Source: Lithodes maja
Lineage: Eukaryota; Arthropoda; Malacostraca; Decapoda; Lithodidae
Direction: 5' to 3'
DNA: 64,000 bases
Assembly: GCA_037953745.1 (NCBI GenBank)
Contig: JBAKBP010000183.1
Span: 62,001 to 126,000, forward strand
The notes below the pieces were generated by a model, which saw nothing but the letters and a program-made list of their open reading frames with translations, was not told the DNA's origin and ran no database searches. Positions 63,872 to 64,000 of the stretch are shown here, piece by piece; position 1 is the first letter of the stretch; the number at the start of each line of letters is the position of its first letter. Both the position numbers and the translations under genes were made by a program.

Positions 63872-64000
63872 ATGGCTACCTTGGCCCCAGTCTTTGCTTT
63901 ATGCACTACCCCTGCTTGTGCCGGTATCCCTATTTTTGCGCATACTCTTTGCATAAGGTGTGTTAAATGTCTAGACCGTTCAAGGGGTCTCTGGGTAATG
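63872..64000 (+). CDS. DIRS D5 gag-like ORF1, N-terminus
   Basis: 43 codons to the window edge: MATLAPVFALCTTPACAG, IFAHTLCIRCVKCLDRSRG, LWVM. Shows the zinc-binding pattern shared with D2 and D4 (C-x4-C, H-x-LC-x2-C-x2-C). Open to the edge, so it may be the start of an intact gag. Closest to the vestigial gag start in the D1 leader. Confidence 0.7.
   Translation, partial: MATLAPVFALCTTPACAGIPIFAHTLCIRCVKCLDRSRGLWVM

Larger units (their letters stand above)
61795..64000 (+). mobile_element. DIRS1-like retrotransposon copy D5, 5' part (runs off the window)
   Basis: Starts ATTAGTGGCCCCTCCATC after TATTT. Left repeat 61795-62085, leader with a palindrome ladder, predicted intron 62418-63812, gag ATG at 63872. 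The cleanest leader in the window; its right part is outside. Confidence 0.85.

Overview
This is a gene-poor, transposon-saturated stretch of an animal nuclear genome, most likely a decapod crustacean. That assignment is inference: it rests on the dominance of DIRS1-like tyrosine-recombinase retrotransposons together with CR1, RTE, L2, Penelope, BEL/Pao, piggyBac and Tigger elements. Nothing bacterial or organellar was seen. The only host coding sequence I can support is one 111-bp, phase-0 exon on the minus strand (36263-36373). It resembles the region after the zinc finger of ArfGAP1, so much of the window is probably intronic to that gene.

Layout. 1-20357: an old minus-strand DIRS element (here D3), shredded by nested insertions: a piggyBac-like transposon (TTAA at 9995-9998, running off the left edge) that itself contains a complete DIRS copy D1 (240-9552), a Tigger/pogo-like MITE (10890-12058), and a CR1-like LINE (about 13433-18887) that carries a 5'-truncated RTE. 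20358-24445: a third DIRS (D4) with a SINE in its leader and a Penelope-like reverse transcriptase joined to its gag. 24446-33356: DIRS copy D2 on the plus strand. 33361-35234: remnant of a second DIRS lineage (B). 35381-36540: Tigger copy, host exon and intron. 36541-41573: full-length RTE split by a 1.8-kb solo LTR. 41574-46400: RTE, CR1 and L2 fragments and a divergent DIRS leader (C). 47253-50374: CR1 LINE with an uninterrupted 999-codon ORF2. 50577-54410: decayed BEL/Pao element with a SINE in gag. 54403-58498: LINE fragments and a tRNA-like sequence. 58499-61794: a DIRS recombinase gene (D) split by a complete 2-kb piggyBac-family element. 61795-64000: the 5' part of another DIRS (D5), running off the right edge.

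Biology. The DIRS copies show terminal inverted repeats, an internal complementary region (ICR) carrying the joined ends, gag, RT-RNase H and an overlapping tyrosine recombinase frame. Comparing copies inside the window gives several strong inferences: an A/T core (AAATT) shared by both D1 boundaries, by the ICR and by the reconstructed empty site; the same core in an unrelated DIRS lineage; two copies sharing the same RT deletion and the same two stop codons, implying amplification in trans; a probable 5'-leader intron; and a leader built as a ladder of short palindromes. Many TTAA insertions have their unoccupied site elsewhere in the window.
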